Of a DNA stretch of 64,000 bases, positions 51,622-64,000 are shown piece after piece. The DNA comes from Pyricularia pennisetigena (Eukaryota > Ascomycota > Sordariomycetes > Magnaporthales > Pyriculariaceae). The stretch covers positions 4,514,140-4,578,139 of the forward strand of contig NC_043740.1 of NCBI RefSeq assembly GCF_004337985.1, read 5' to 3'. Position 1 is the first letter of the stretch; every line of letters starts with the position of its first letter. The notes beneath the pieces were generated by a model. That model did no database searches and was not told the origin of the DNA. It saw only the letters and a program-made list of their open reading frames with translations. A program made the position numbers and the translations under genes.

Positions 51622-53331
51622 TTCGATTGCTGGCTTAATTGTATATCTCAAGCGCTGGCCCCGGATTGCTGTTGGTGATATGACTCCACACTGCAGCCGA
51701 TGGAGGTAGTGCCAAGATCACCAGGTGGGCCCCAAAGCAGATGTTGCCGAAGAAGAAGGATGTTTTTGGAGAAAAAGAGGAGATAATGTTCTTGACCAAA
51801 TCGATCATGGTGAAGCCAGGAAGGAACTGCGACTCTTATGTTTGTGCCACGAAGAGAAGCTTACTCTCTCACTAACCAAATACACCGTCCCGGCTTCCAT
51901 GAGAGCCATTGTCCAGCCTGTCTGGCCCAAAAAAGGACTAGAATAAGCTTAGTCGTCCTGTCATATGCCAAGAGAATGGACATTTTACTAGATGCCAAGG
52001 AATACTTAATGTAATTAAGAAACGGCCCGCTAGGCTACATGAGTCTACGGTGTGACATTACGCCGAACTCCGACAAGGTGAAGGGCCTCTTTAGGGTGGG
52101 CCTTTGGGTTCTTGACCAGGATGGAAACTCCCCAGAAACAAAGGTCTTGAAGAATAAGGTCAGCATGTGGGACTGCGCCATAGATGTCAAGCCCCTGGAA
52201 GGCATTCCAGAACTTGCAAAGTTGATGGAGATTGGAGCAGGACGGTTATTGTTGTTGTTGTTGTTGTATGTACCGTAGTAAGCATCAGCCGAGATTAGCA
52301 GACCAAGCTTCACCTTGGCATACCTTGGTCAAAGTAATCGCATAGCGTAATTCTATGGCTTTAATTGTGCCAGGCAAACCTGGTCTACTTTTGGAGTCTT
52401 GACTCTCAACTTACCAGTCCAGAACATCTGTCAAAGGTGAAGAACTTGCATGTCCTCTTAACGAGAGTATACTCGCATTGCGGGAATAGCCCCTGTTCAC
52501 CTATTACACTGCAGTCCCACGGGGGCTGAGCGCCTTTACCACCCACCATGTAAGCAACTTGGCACTCCAAAGCACTTTTAAAAGCCGACAGGGTGCAGAC
52601 TGGCAAGCTATTACAAAGACAAAAAAAAAAAAAAAAAAAAAAAAAAAAGTGAGCAAAAATGCACACAATCACACTAGACCCATCAAATCTGCCAAAGGAT
52701 GATGAACGTCTGATTACACCGCCACGCTCAGCCTCTTGGACGCGGCTAAGCGCCAAGCAACATATTGGTGTTTCTGTGATGCTGCTTTTTGACATCAAAA
52801 GAAGATGCAAAATCTCTTGGGGGATGCATCTGAAGAGAAGTCAAGGGGACTGTTTCTACCCACAAAATAGAGACAAAAACAGATCTGGCAATTGTCTTTG
52901 TCAGTCACATTCCCATGGTTTGTTAACCCAAACTAGGCTCATCCTCCTCTCCCTCTCAGCGGCAACACATAACATACTGAACGAAAATAAGATCACCAGT
53001 TCCCCAAGTTTCAACGAGCCAGAAAGGGAGATGCATTGAGCAGATACCCAGCAGCAAGATTAACAACATGCTTTCTCCGCATCTATTACCCGAGGAGAAC
53101 ACAAAAAACAAGTGGCCCTACGCCAGCTTTTGCCTTCAAACCGAAACAGCGCTTTCTCACAATGCTTTGGTTTTGAATCCTTCCTGCCGCCCCTTTTGCC
53201 GCCAACCGCACATCAGACAGCCGAGTACACACAACACGCATACAGGGCCAGACATGGCTCAAGAGTGAGGGTGAAAGATAACGCAACAAAAAAAGAAAAC
53301 GACAACTGACAGGGGGTCGATTTTTTTTCTA
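51622..53331. other. spacer of 1.7 kb
   Basis: It holds A-runs at about 52621-52648. ORFs at 51725-51946, 52039-52278 and 52406-52810 have no recognisable domain. Confidence 0.4.
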
Positions 53332-55601
<2,270 letters not shown>

Positions 55602-57466
55602 ATTTGCGGTGTTTATTTAGAATTGGAGATTTTTTTTTTTTGGAAGGGACAGGGTCGTTTTCGTATGGTATAGCACGGTTCAGATGCCTCGCTCGACTGC
55701 GGCTCTCATCTGAAGGCCAAGTCCTCGCCCAACTGGCGCCCACCGTTGATTTCCTGAAGCTAAGGCAAAAAAAAGAAATGCACTGCTTTCCTTGCCACCA
55801 GCACAGCATATAAGGGTGTGTAGGCAGAGCAGTGTCAATTTGAGAAAGGTGGTAAAGAAGGTAGGCAAAAGTCTCTCGAAGAAAGTCAAGTGCAGGGACA
55901 GTGCAGTGTCCAAATGGCGGGCAAATCGGGGCGGTTGGCGATTGGATTGGCTCGGTAGGGGTTGTAGTGGGGTGGAAAGGGGGGAAAAGTGGCCGTCGGC
56001 TGCTGTGTCGTGTCAAGGGCGGGCTCGCGGTGAGGGTCAGTCCCCTCTATCCCTTGCTTGGCTTCCTGTCTGACTTGGTTGTGTTTCCGTGACAGGGACT
56101 GGAATTGGTGGAAGGGATAATATCACTTTGTACAGTACGAATCAGACTGGAAGGGCTGGCTTCTAGAATGTTTTTGGCACCGGCCATGCAATTCTCGTCG
56201 GGTCAGTGCAGCAAGCAACGGCAAGTGGCAGCAGCGGCCGCAGGTAGGTGCACGTTGTAATTTTGGTACGTCTGGGGTTGGATGAACGTGCTGAGCGCAG
56301 GAAAGAAGAAGAAAAAGAAGAGACGATCTGCTGCTCTGCTCCCAATTGGACTTTCTTGGAAATACTGCTGAAACCGAAAAAGGGTCCGACTGGCGGCATA
56401 CCAAAGAGTGGAGAGGTTCTGCCTCCGCGTAGCAGTTAGTTCTTGGTTCTCGTCTGTTGGAGTGTGGTTGTCGACAGGGATCTAATTCCATGTGCGGTAT
56501 CTCAGGGCGGTAAAGAGATGAGGGGCACACTACAGCAGCTCCTGCGACGGCGGCCTTGGCCCTCCACGATTGGCAGCCGCCGACTTTCAAGGTCCAGGCC
56601 ACTATGGCAGCAAGAGGGGTCAACCTTGCAGACCGTTTGCTGCGATGCAGTACTGTATGTTGTATCCGTATAGCAACTGCATCTATTTTATGACATCCTG
56701 CATTGATAGTAACAGCATCAGGGTGATCATACTTTATAAAAATGCCTTTTAGTTGTTGGTAGATATCGATCGTTGGACCTGACAACTCTGGACATACGGG
56801 AGGAATAGGGGTATTTTATCTAATTCAAACAAGAGAAGAGAAGAAAAGATGAAAGAGACCGCGGTTCGACCAACATCAAATCACGAAATCTCCGTCCACA
56901 AGCTTAATATTCTTCGTGCACCATGCAATTTTTGGGAATGGTACGTGAGACAAGGCACATGCCAAACTTCAAGTATTGATCAAGATCATTTCTATCGTAA
57001 ACTCAATCTAACCAAATGCTAAGGCAGCTCTCATCAGCCGACCGTTGGACGTAGTCGATATCACATGCATGGTTCAGAAAATACAACAGCAATTCCTGTG
57101 CCTGCCGGAAGCCGACCAGATGGATGTCAATATGTTCTACGCGGCAACATAGGAGAAAAAGAATAAAACCAATTTAACCCGGTTGGTCTCAAGATGCAAC
57201 ATGCACAACGAAACGTGGTCTAGACCCACAGGTAAAAAATGACTGTCCAATGGCAAGCTAAGATGTCGATCATGCAAGCTCCACGGCTTATCTGGAGGCT
57301 TATCGCACACCAAAGCTCATCCCTGATGATGGAATTTTTTGGACGACCTTAGTTTGCAAGTCTGTATCCTGAGGTATCTCGTCGCCATACAATTCCGCGT
57401 GTCGAGCGCTGTATTTCCTGAACATCAAGCAGCCTAGCAGTGCAGCTGCTTTCTCCACCGGCAGCA
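55602..57466. other. divergent intergenic region between COT1 and TIM54
   Basis: 1.87 kb. It contains the COT1 5' leader (T run near 55630-55641) and no recognised gene. The 220-codon frame 56123-56785 (-) has no domain and mixed composition. Confidence 0.45.
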
Positions 57467-58836
57467 ATGGCTTCAACGCAAAAGCCGCCAGAGGTATGTT
57501 GATCGACAACCTACCAACAAGTACACAAACAAACCAGCCAAGCATTGCCTGCCTTGCTGACTAGCTCTGCCTATACTCTCAGCGCAACCGCGCCTTGCGG
57601 ATGCTCGGGCTCCCCGCCCTGCCCAAGAAGCTGCCGTCCCGCAACTGGATGATCTTCTGGACCGTCTCCACGACCCTCAGCGCCGCAATAATCTACGACC
57701 GCCGAGAGAAGCGCCGCGCCACGGCCCGGTGGGCCCGCGCAGTCTCGCACATCGCCAAGGAGCCCGTCGGGAGCCCCAGCGAGATGCCGCGCCGCCTGAC
57801 CGTCTACCTCGAGTCACCGCCAGGCGACGGCTTCCGCGTCGCGCAGGACCACTTTGTCGAGTACGTCAAGCCCATCCTGGCCGCCAGCGGGTTGGACTGG
57901 GAGTTTGTCCAGGGTAGGATGCAGGGCGACGTGCGGGCCGTCGTGGCCGAGCAGATTCGCCGCAGGAGGAGGGCGGCTGGTGAGGTCGCACCCGAGACGC
58001 CCGATGGTTTGCCGGAGCAGAAGTCGGAGCCGACGACCGAGGAGATCGTTGAGGAGATGCGCAAGAAGTCTGGCGTCAGGGAGTTTGCCGGCGTCCGGGG
58101 CGATATCGTCGTGGGGCGCCACACGTGGAAGGAATACATCCGCGGCCTACACGAGGGATGGTTGGGACCTCTAGTGGCGCCGCCTGAGCCACCAAAGCCT
58201 GTTGCTGCTCAGATAGAGGAGGGCAAGGAGGCAGAAGAGAAGAAGAGCGAAGAGAGCAAGCCGAAACGACCACCACAACCGAAGCCGTACAACACGCCGG
58301 AGCAATATTCATCTTCTGAGCTCAGCCCACACGTCCCAGCCGAGCTTACTCCATCGGTCCCGATCCATTTCCCTCATCTCCTTGGCTTCCTCGGCACGCC
58401 GACCCGTTTTGTGCGCTTCCTGAACCGGAGGCAAACGGCGGATGAGATTGGCGCCGAGGTCGCAGCCGCCTGTCTGGCCACGTACCGCGAGTGGAAGTCT
58501 GAAGATGAGATCAAGGAGTCCCTCGAGTCTGCAGAGAAGGACTGGGTCAAGAGCGTGTGGAAGGCTGATAAGGGCGAAGAGGAGAGTGGTGCCCAGCAAC
58601 CGCCCAAGGAAAAGGTCTGGGTCAACCCTATTGTCCTGGACCCAAGGATCCGGACCAGGATGCGGCGCTTCGAGCTGACGCCTGATGATGAGGCTCGGGC
58701 GCGGCAGATTGTCGTCCCCGAGGAAGAAATTGAGGGCTGGATAAAGAGCCACCTGAGGCAAGCCTGGCGGTGGGGTGCTCGGCAGTTTCAAGGCGACGGC
58801 AAGAAGATACCCAATGTTGGCAATCTGGACGGTTAA
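57467..58836 (+). CDS. TIM54: Mitochondrial inner-membrane translocase subunit TIM54
   Basis: Two exons: a tiny first exon of 27 nt (57467-57493, MASTQKPPE) and 57583-58836, with an 89-nt intron (GTATGT ... CTCAG, phase 0). The product is 426 aa. An Arg-rich start leads to a single membrane segment at about 31-47 (WMIFWTVSTTLSAAIIY), then DRREKRRA. The large intermembrane-space domain follows, with RRLTVYLESPPGDGF and FVEYVKPILAASGLDWEFV blocks. A Lys/Glu/Pro-rich linker separates it from the C-terminal part with RQTADEIGAEVAAACLATYR. TIM54 is a TIM22-complex subunit that helps carrier protein insertion into the inner membrane. The tiny first exon is easily missed, as the second exon alone has no ATG at its start. 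Confidence 0.93.
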
Positions 58837-59093
58837 TTGCCACCAGTGGCTGCCCCTGACCATGTCATCTTGTGGTTGCGTATATCGCAATTGCCTTGGG
58901 CATCCAGCTTTGGCTGTCCATCCTGGCGTCTTCTGTACAACATGTGTATTTGTTCCTGTTGACTGCATGTATAAACGGGTGGGAAAATATGCAACTGGCT
59001 CCTAAACTGTATACAAGATGTAATGATCTCCTCTTTTTCTTTTTAGTTGCTAGCGATGAGTTTATTAGGCTTTTTGCATAGATCCTTAGACTA

Positions 59094-60032
59094 CTAATCC
59101 GAATCGTCATCTGAACCGTAAGCCACCAAGCCCAAGTTTGGTTTTGGTTGTGAATTTGTGACAGGAGTCTCAGCCTGAACCGGAGGAACCGTCTTATCAC
59201 CAGCAGCCGGCTTCTCTCCACTCTTTGCCGGACCATCAACACTCTCCACCTTCTCCGACGCGACGTCACCGGCCCCGGGATCCTTCTTCTCCGCACCCTG
59301 CTCCGTCTTGCGCCTGACGACACCCTTCAGACCTCTCAGCCCGCCGCCGTCGTCCTTCCTCCTCCGCTTCCTCGCGCCCGCCCCGGTGCCAAAGCTCCAG
59401 TCTTCTTTGTCCCCGTCACCACCGTCCTCCTCAGCGCCGCCGTCGCCGCCACCGTCTTTGCTCTTGAGCTGCTGTAGCTCCCTGAACCTGTCCAGGCCCT
59501 CCTCGACCTCCTTCCTCGTGCGCTCCTCCTCGGCCCGCTTGGACGCCGCGACCTCGTCCAAGAACTCAATCTCGTCCTCGTCCAGCGCGCGGAACTGGTT
59601 CTTGATCTTGTTCGCCTCCTCAAACGCAGCCTGTTTCGCCGCTGTATTATTTGTCGTTGTTTTTTTGCCCAAAGACCCCGTAGCGGGGTCCACCCTCGCT
59701 CCGTTGTCAGTTGTTCATGTTACCACGAGTAGAGCCAGGCAGGCTATGTATTGGTGACTTTCAAAGAGAAGAAAAAAAAAAAAAAAAAAAAAAAGCATAC
59801 CCTTGTTCGCCTGCAAGATAGCAAAAAGACTCGGCTCTGCACCCTCCTCGGCGATCCTCCTAGCCTCCTCCTCCCTCCGCTTCCGCTGCTCGTCCAGCTC
59901 CCGACTGACGGCAGACCACTCCTGCTTCCGACTGCTGCCCGCCTCCCCGCCTTGTTGCTGATGCTGGTCGTCGGCGCTCACCACCTCGCCCGTCGCGGCG
60001 TCGATCGCCCCGGCCGAGACGAACCGGGACAT
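59094..60032 (-). CDS. FAM192A/Fyv6 (NIP30)-family protein
   Basis: Two exons: 60032-59801 and 59641-59094, with a 159-nt intron (59800-59642; donor GTATGC, acceptor ATACAG) that contains a long A/T run. The product is 259 aa. The N-terminal NIP30-type region (about 1-115) has MSRFVSAGAI, a Lys/Arg/Glu-rich helix DEQRKRREEEARRIAEEGAE and FAILQANK. Across the exon junction it continues into AKQAAFEEANKIKNQFRALD and EDEIEFLDEV, the hallmark of FAM192A/PSME3IP1 and yeast Fyv6. The rest is acidic, then basic (GARKRRRKDDGG), then Pro-rich, ending in GLVAYGSDDDSD. Fyv6 works in the second step of splicing; human FAM192A binds the PA28-gamma proteasome activator. Location is likely nuclear. It is transcribed towards TIM54, 257 bp away. 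Confidence 0.85.
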
Positions 60033-62455
60033 TCTGTTTTTGTGGGGCGGAGGTTGGCGCTTCGTGACAGCGTTTGCCCTTGGTACACCTCTATCGCCCC
60101 TTTTTCCAGCGTTTGTCAAGCACACCCCCAAGTGACCAGGTCAACCCACCGGATGGCAAAGACGGGAGATGCCTCGCGGGGTTTGCCTTCGTGTCTTTTT
60201 TCTTTTTTTTAATCAAATTTTGCTTCCCTGCACGGGACAGATTCCTTTGCTGGATATATTTGCTGGATTTCGTAGTCGAACACGAAAATATTAGGTTGTG
60301 CTGTCAGCCGAGGGACTTAAGAAGGATAAAGTCCAATATTTGCCTGGGATGATAGCTTCATCAGGCCGCAGACAAAAACACAAGAGCTTGGTTGTGCACT
60401 GTATTCAACACTGTGACACAACCCAATCATACTCATCAAGGTAGCTCATTACCAGGTACCGTGTTTTGTCGAGGACGAGAACAGCCATGGCACATCAATT
60501 ATTTGCAAAGAACACATCGGAATTGGACGCCTCATTCCCATCACCAGTTATCTATCGATACCTACAGAATCATCGAACTAACTCATTCAATATTCACATC
60601 TGATCAAAAAGTCAGGTGCGAGACGGACTGGTGACCATGGCAACCAACAACAATAAGCGCACAAATCAATCATTATTGCACGGGAGGAAGGTGAGAAGAA
60701 AAATTCAAGGTGGGTGATGATAATCATGTTTTGTTTATATTATCTTGTTTACTTCCATTTTTTGTTGTTATATGACTTTGCCAGTTTTGTGCCTTTGCGT
60801 TCCCAACAACCAACCCACCCTCCAAGCAACAAAGGAAAAAAAAAAAAAAGATAAATATAATGTCCACTCCGCGACTCCACGCAAGGCTGAACACCTAGAT
60901 TCAGTTGCCTGCAGACAACTATTAATCCCGCTCATCTCTTGCATGCGAATGAATCTGGAGAGAAAGAATATAAAAAAAAAAAAAAAATAGAAGAGCAAGA
61001 AACAATGTGTCTCCACTCAAGGTTCCTTCTCTTCATGACTTTCCCACAATTGGGATGGCCGTTCTATGAACTTCGCTGATAGCACAAACTTTTCGTAATC
61101 TCATATCATAGCGGAGCGCCCCAAGGAATGAGAGACAAAGTGAAAGAAAATGCAAAAGAAAAATATGATGGAGAAGATCAAAGCTGGACGAAAAAAAGCG
61201 CCTTCAATCTTGGCACACTTATATAAACTGAAATCCCGCTTCCCATGAAACCAAAAAAAAAGACCGAACAACAAGGGGGAATTTGAAATGTGAAAAAGTC
61301 AGAAAAAGAAGCAGTTGTCAATCAATCCCAAGCAATCCCACAAACCATTTCTAGAATTATCAACTCCGTATGGAAAAAAAGAATGAGCAAAATAGAAACC
61401 CCAGACTTGAGTTCCGAATCTCTGCCCAGGTAACCGGCATCTAATGTGCAGACCTTGGGTGTTATCCCTATGTCGTACGGACGACAGGCGTGAACAAAAA
61501 AGGCAGATCCGATCGGTGAGTGCAGAGCTCGGAAGCTTGTTCGTAAGTAGTACAAAGCGAAGTGAAGTACTCTGCGTGAGGTCTGAAAATCGTCTTCGTT
61601 TCCGTGTGATATCGTATGCAGCAAGGCAGAGACGTTCACACCCGTGGGTAGACTCTTTGATGTGCCTCATTCCAGAGGCAAAACTGGCGATTGTCGAGCG
61701 AAGACCCAAGGTCTCTACACAATCGGATGTCCAATGCCATGTCTTGTGCCCGACAGCATTGGCTCTGAGACTTGTGCACGAGTTCATGTCGACTTCTTGT
61801 GAGTGACTTGATGAGACACCCAGAACCTCTTTCGAGTAGTAATATTGCTCGTTCGAACGCCAAAAGTAGCCAAAATTTCACGCCAATAGTCGAAGACACT
61901 CAACAGACGATTCCGAACACCAGGGAAGCAGAGGCGTATGTTGTCTGATCTGAATCCAGTGGCGGTGTTATGGTTGAGAGTTGAGAGATTTGATTCAGAA
62001 ATTAGATCCGGTAAACGCCAAGCAATGGGGATATATCGCCGACCCAATATACCGAAACAATTGGGCAAATAAGAAAACACAGAAAGGATTAAGGCAGGAG
62101 AGGCCTCGAGAACCGGGCTAAAATGAAGTCGTCTGTGACCATCCATCAAGCGCAGCGTGAGCCCCGAAAGGAGGCAGCTAGGAGGGCCTAGGTGCTAGGG
62201 TTACCTTTGGTCCGGAGATAATGGACGTAAACAGATCTCGGCTCCAAAGGTGGTTGCCTCGGGGGGTATCTGAAATGCAAATGTATCGATTTTTTCCCCT
62301 CCAAATAAATGACTCCGTAACGTAAAAATGCAAAATAGACAAGTCTGGGTTGCTTGCCAAAGAGGAAAGGGCAAAGCAATAGAAAAGAGTGAATCAACAA
62401 TGGTTGAACCATGTTGGCAACTGACTGCATCGAAATCGATGTGTGAACTCTGGGT
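60033..62455. other. spacer of 2.4 kb between the Fyv6-like and cyclin genes
   Basis: No gene recognised; A-runs at 60838-60849 and 60971-60986. ORFs at 61299-61787 (-) and nearby are probably the cyclin 3' leader and chance. Confidence 0.45.
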
Positions 62456-63535
62456 CTAGCCCATCACAGGCTGACCAAAGCCATGAGTGTGGGGCATTCC
62501 AAAGTGAAGCATGGATTTGTTGTGAGTCGAAGCTGTGCAGGATGAGCAGTCCATGTTATTGGCATCCCAGATATTGTTATGGTATCCGTGGTTGCATCCA
62601 TAATATCCGGGGTGTGCCGAAGCGGGCTGGCGAGCAGAGTGACAAACGTTTTGATACGAGTTGCGATGCGAGTTGGGGTACTGGTACCCGGGTTGGCGAG
62701 AGGGCCCGTAGTTGTTAAACGCGATGCCTCGGGCAAACCACTCATTGTATTGAGCACTGTGGCTGGCAGCCGAATTGATGCTGTAGTCAGGAGTACCATA
62801 TCCAGAGTCCGGAGGTGTCAATGGATGGCCCCAAGTCATAGGTCGCTCAGAATACCAGGAGTTGTGTGCCGACACGCTGCTGGGTGGCGACAGCTCCGTC
62901 CGCTTCTGATTGAGACTCTGAAGCCGTTCGTACTCAGCAACTTGCTGTTGGCGCCAGGCCGGATTGTGGAAAGCGAAGACATCAGTATCGATCCTGGGGA
63001 CGACAGGCATGTGACGCTCGCGCGCTGCGGCTCTCTCGGCGGCCTTCTGTCGCTCCTTGTCTTCTTTCCACTGAGCCCAGCTGGTCAACCAAGCGGTGTA
63101 GTCGGCAGTCGAGTCCAGGTTGACGTAAAGCTGCCAATCCATAGCCGCAAGCCACTCCATCTCCAACGTGTTGAGTTCCTGTACCGGAATGGCACTGACC
63201 TCAGACCACGACTTGTTCTGAAAGGTGTTGTCGTCAAGAAACTTGCTCCCGAGGAGGAAAGCAGTGGTCAGCATTCTCCAGACCTGACCGTCGTTGAACT
63301 TTGGTGGTTCACCCTGTCGCTGGGCCATGCTGTTGATCCGCTTCGCCATGTAGTTCATTCCCAGCAGAATCGTCGTGCTTGGAAGCCGAGTAGATGTGAG
63401 GATCTGAGACACGAACTTCTGAAAAGGGGGCGAGACGGGCACATTGCCGAGTGTCAAACGGGTGGCCATCGAGGCAACATACTCCGCCATCATCTCGACA
63501 TCATAGTCGAGGACAGCACAGACTCCGCCAGGCAT
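62456..63535 (-). CDS. Pho80/Pcl-family cyclin
   Basis: 359 aa from ATG 63535 to the stop at 62456. The cyclin box lies about 25-135: PFQKFVSQILTSTRLPSTTI, the LLGMNYMAKRINSMAQ helix, WRMLTTAFLLGSKFLDDNTF and LNTLEMEWLAAMDWQLYVNL. This pattern fits Pho80-like or Clg1-like cyclins, partners of the Pho85 kinase. The remainder is Gln/Asn/Tyr/Ser-rich with no domain. The frame stays open for a further 24 codons before the ATG (63536-63607, ending just after TAG), reading SRFDNICTSTPPIESQTLIY, which looks like coding sequence. It suggests that translation begins in an upstream exon that joins at a CTAG acceptor and that the true N-terminus may lie outside the window. Confidence 0.88.
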   Translation of the reverse strand: MPGGVCAVLDYDVEMMAEYVASMATRLTLGNVPVSPPFQKFVSQILTSTRLPSTTILLGMNYMAKRINSMAQRQGEPPKFNDGQVWRMLTTAFLLGSKFLDDNTFQNKSWSEVSAIPVQELNTLEMEWLAAMDWQLYVNLDSTADYTAWLTSWAQWKEDKERQKAAERAAARERHMPVVPRIDTDVFAFHNPAWRQQQVAEYERLQSLNQKRTELSPPSSVSAHNSWYSERPMTWGHPLTPPDSGYGTPDYSINSAASHSAQYNEWFARGIAFNNYGPSRQPGYQYPNSHRNSYQNVCHSARQPASAHPGYYGCNHGYHNNIWDANNMDCSSCTASTHNKSMLHFGMPHTHGFGQPVMG

Positions 63536-64000
63536 GTTGGGCAGGTAGATCAGAGTTTGTGACTCGATTGGAGGGGTCGAGGTACAAATGTTGTCAAATC
63601 GAGAACTCTAGCTACTGGGAGCACCTGAAAAAAAAAGCTCAGCAGGGTGGTTGTCACGACTGCTGGCGATATTCCCAAGGCTTGCAGATAGGCGAGCTAA
63701 CGATGACGGAGGAAGGTATAGGGATGAGTTGATTAATTGAAAAGCCCAGCCATAGGAGTCTCCAGTTGTGCGTTTGACTGTAGATCAATTATAGATTCCC
63801 GTGGACAGATATCTCACTGAGCTTGTCCGTCGGCGTTCGTTCTTTTGATGCAACTCCTAATTGACGGGCGCGGCGCAGTGGATGAGAATATTCGTGATTG
63901 GTTGTTGCGTCTTGTATAACCAGAGAAAATTTTGAAACCGATCGTCAATCCGCGTATGTTTCTCGAAGGAATGTGGAGGTGTATTAGAGGAAGTTATGCA
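63536..64000. other. cyclin 5' region and window end
   Basis: The sequence to 63607 is probably coding as part of the cyclin N-terminus. The rest holds a CAG acceptor-like site with a T run near 63628-63640 and may be an intron or 5' leader. Confidence 0.35.

Noticed and set aside
62579..63562. 327-codon plus-strand ORF across the cyclin
   Set aside because: Antisense shadow; no domain.

Overview
The window reads as a nuclear chromosome segment of a filamentous ascomycete. The class Sordariomycetes is likely and Magnaporthales is suspected from overall gene flavour, but I cannot prove it without a search. The reasons are short (about 80-160 nt) GT-AG introns with CTAAC/CTGAC-like branch points, a COT1/CBK1-type NDR kinase, an AA9 LPMO, a tannase/feruloyl esterase, eukaryotic tRNAs (one with an intron between positions 37 and 38), GC-rich coding sequence, and long gene-poor spacers full of poly(A)/poly(T) tracts. 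There are no prokaryotic operons, CRISPR arrays or intact transposons.

Layout, left to right. 0.8-3.2 kb (-): a long disordered SAM methyltransferase. 3.2-8.9 kb: a gene-poor spacer with a perfect 18-bp inverted repeat. 8.9-11.25 kb (-): CCR4 deadenylase (one intron resolved). 12.6-16.1 kb: a gene graveyard with a decayed ankyrin-repeat gene (-) and a decayed MFS sugar transporter (+). 16.4-18.7 kb (-): a six-cysteine small secreted protein and an AA9 LPMO with a repeat-rich tail. 18.7-24.1 kb: gene-poor. 24.1-26.1 kb (+): secreted tannase/feruloyl esterase. 26.6-27.8 kb (-): RFC3 clamp-loader subunit with MCB-like boxes upstream. 29.6-30.5 kb (+): omega-like GST. 31.1 kb (-): tRNA-His. 32.4-33.6 kb (+): a second decayed ankyrin gene. 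34.6-36.3 kb (+): a protein with several AT-hooks. 37.3-38.4 kb (+): TFIIB. 39.3 kb (+): initiator tRNA-Met. 39.7-41.7 kb (+): an asparagine-synthetase-domain protein (four exons). 43.8-45.2 kb (+): an unknown four-helix membrane protein. 45.4-46.1 kb (+): a broken kinase-like gene. 46.6-46.9 kb: a 271-N gap. 47.0-47.7 kb (+): a single-pass membrane protein. 48.2 kb (+): intron-containing tRNA-Cys. 49.0-49.8 kb (+): SF3a2/Prp11. 50.6-51.6 kb (-): an ORF of unknown family and a possible small secreted protein. 53.3-55.6 kb (-): COT1/CBK1 kinase (four exons). 57.5-58.8 kb (+): TIM54. 59.1-60.0 kb (-): FAM192A/Fyv6-type protein. 62.5-63.5 kb (-): Pho80/Pcl-type cyclin whose 5' end may continue beyond the window.

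Functionally this is a mixed housekeeping region: mRNA decay (CCR4), transcription (TFIIB), splicing (Prp11, Fyv6-like), DNA replication (RFC3), mitochondrial import (TIM54), morphogenesis (COT1) and translation (three tRNAs). It is interrupted by accessory patches: a secretome patch (LPMO, small cysteine-rich protein, tannase) that fits plant-material degradation or a plant-associated lifestyle, and pseudogene patches. I did not find a convincing new multi-gene system. The most interesting unexplained items are the decayed gene clusters, the small secreted proteins, the four-helix membrane protein and the LPMO tail.
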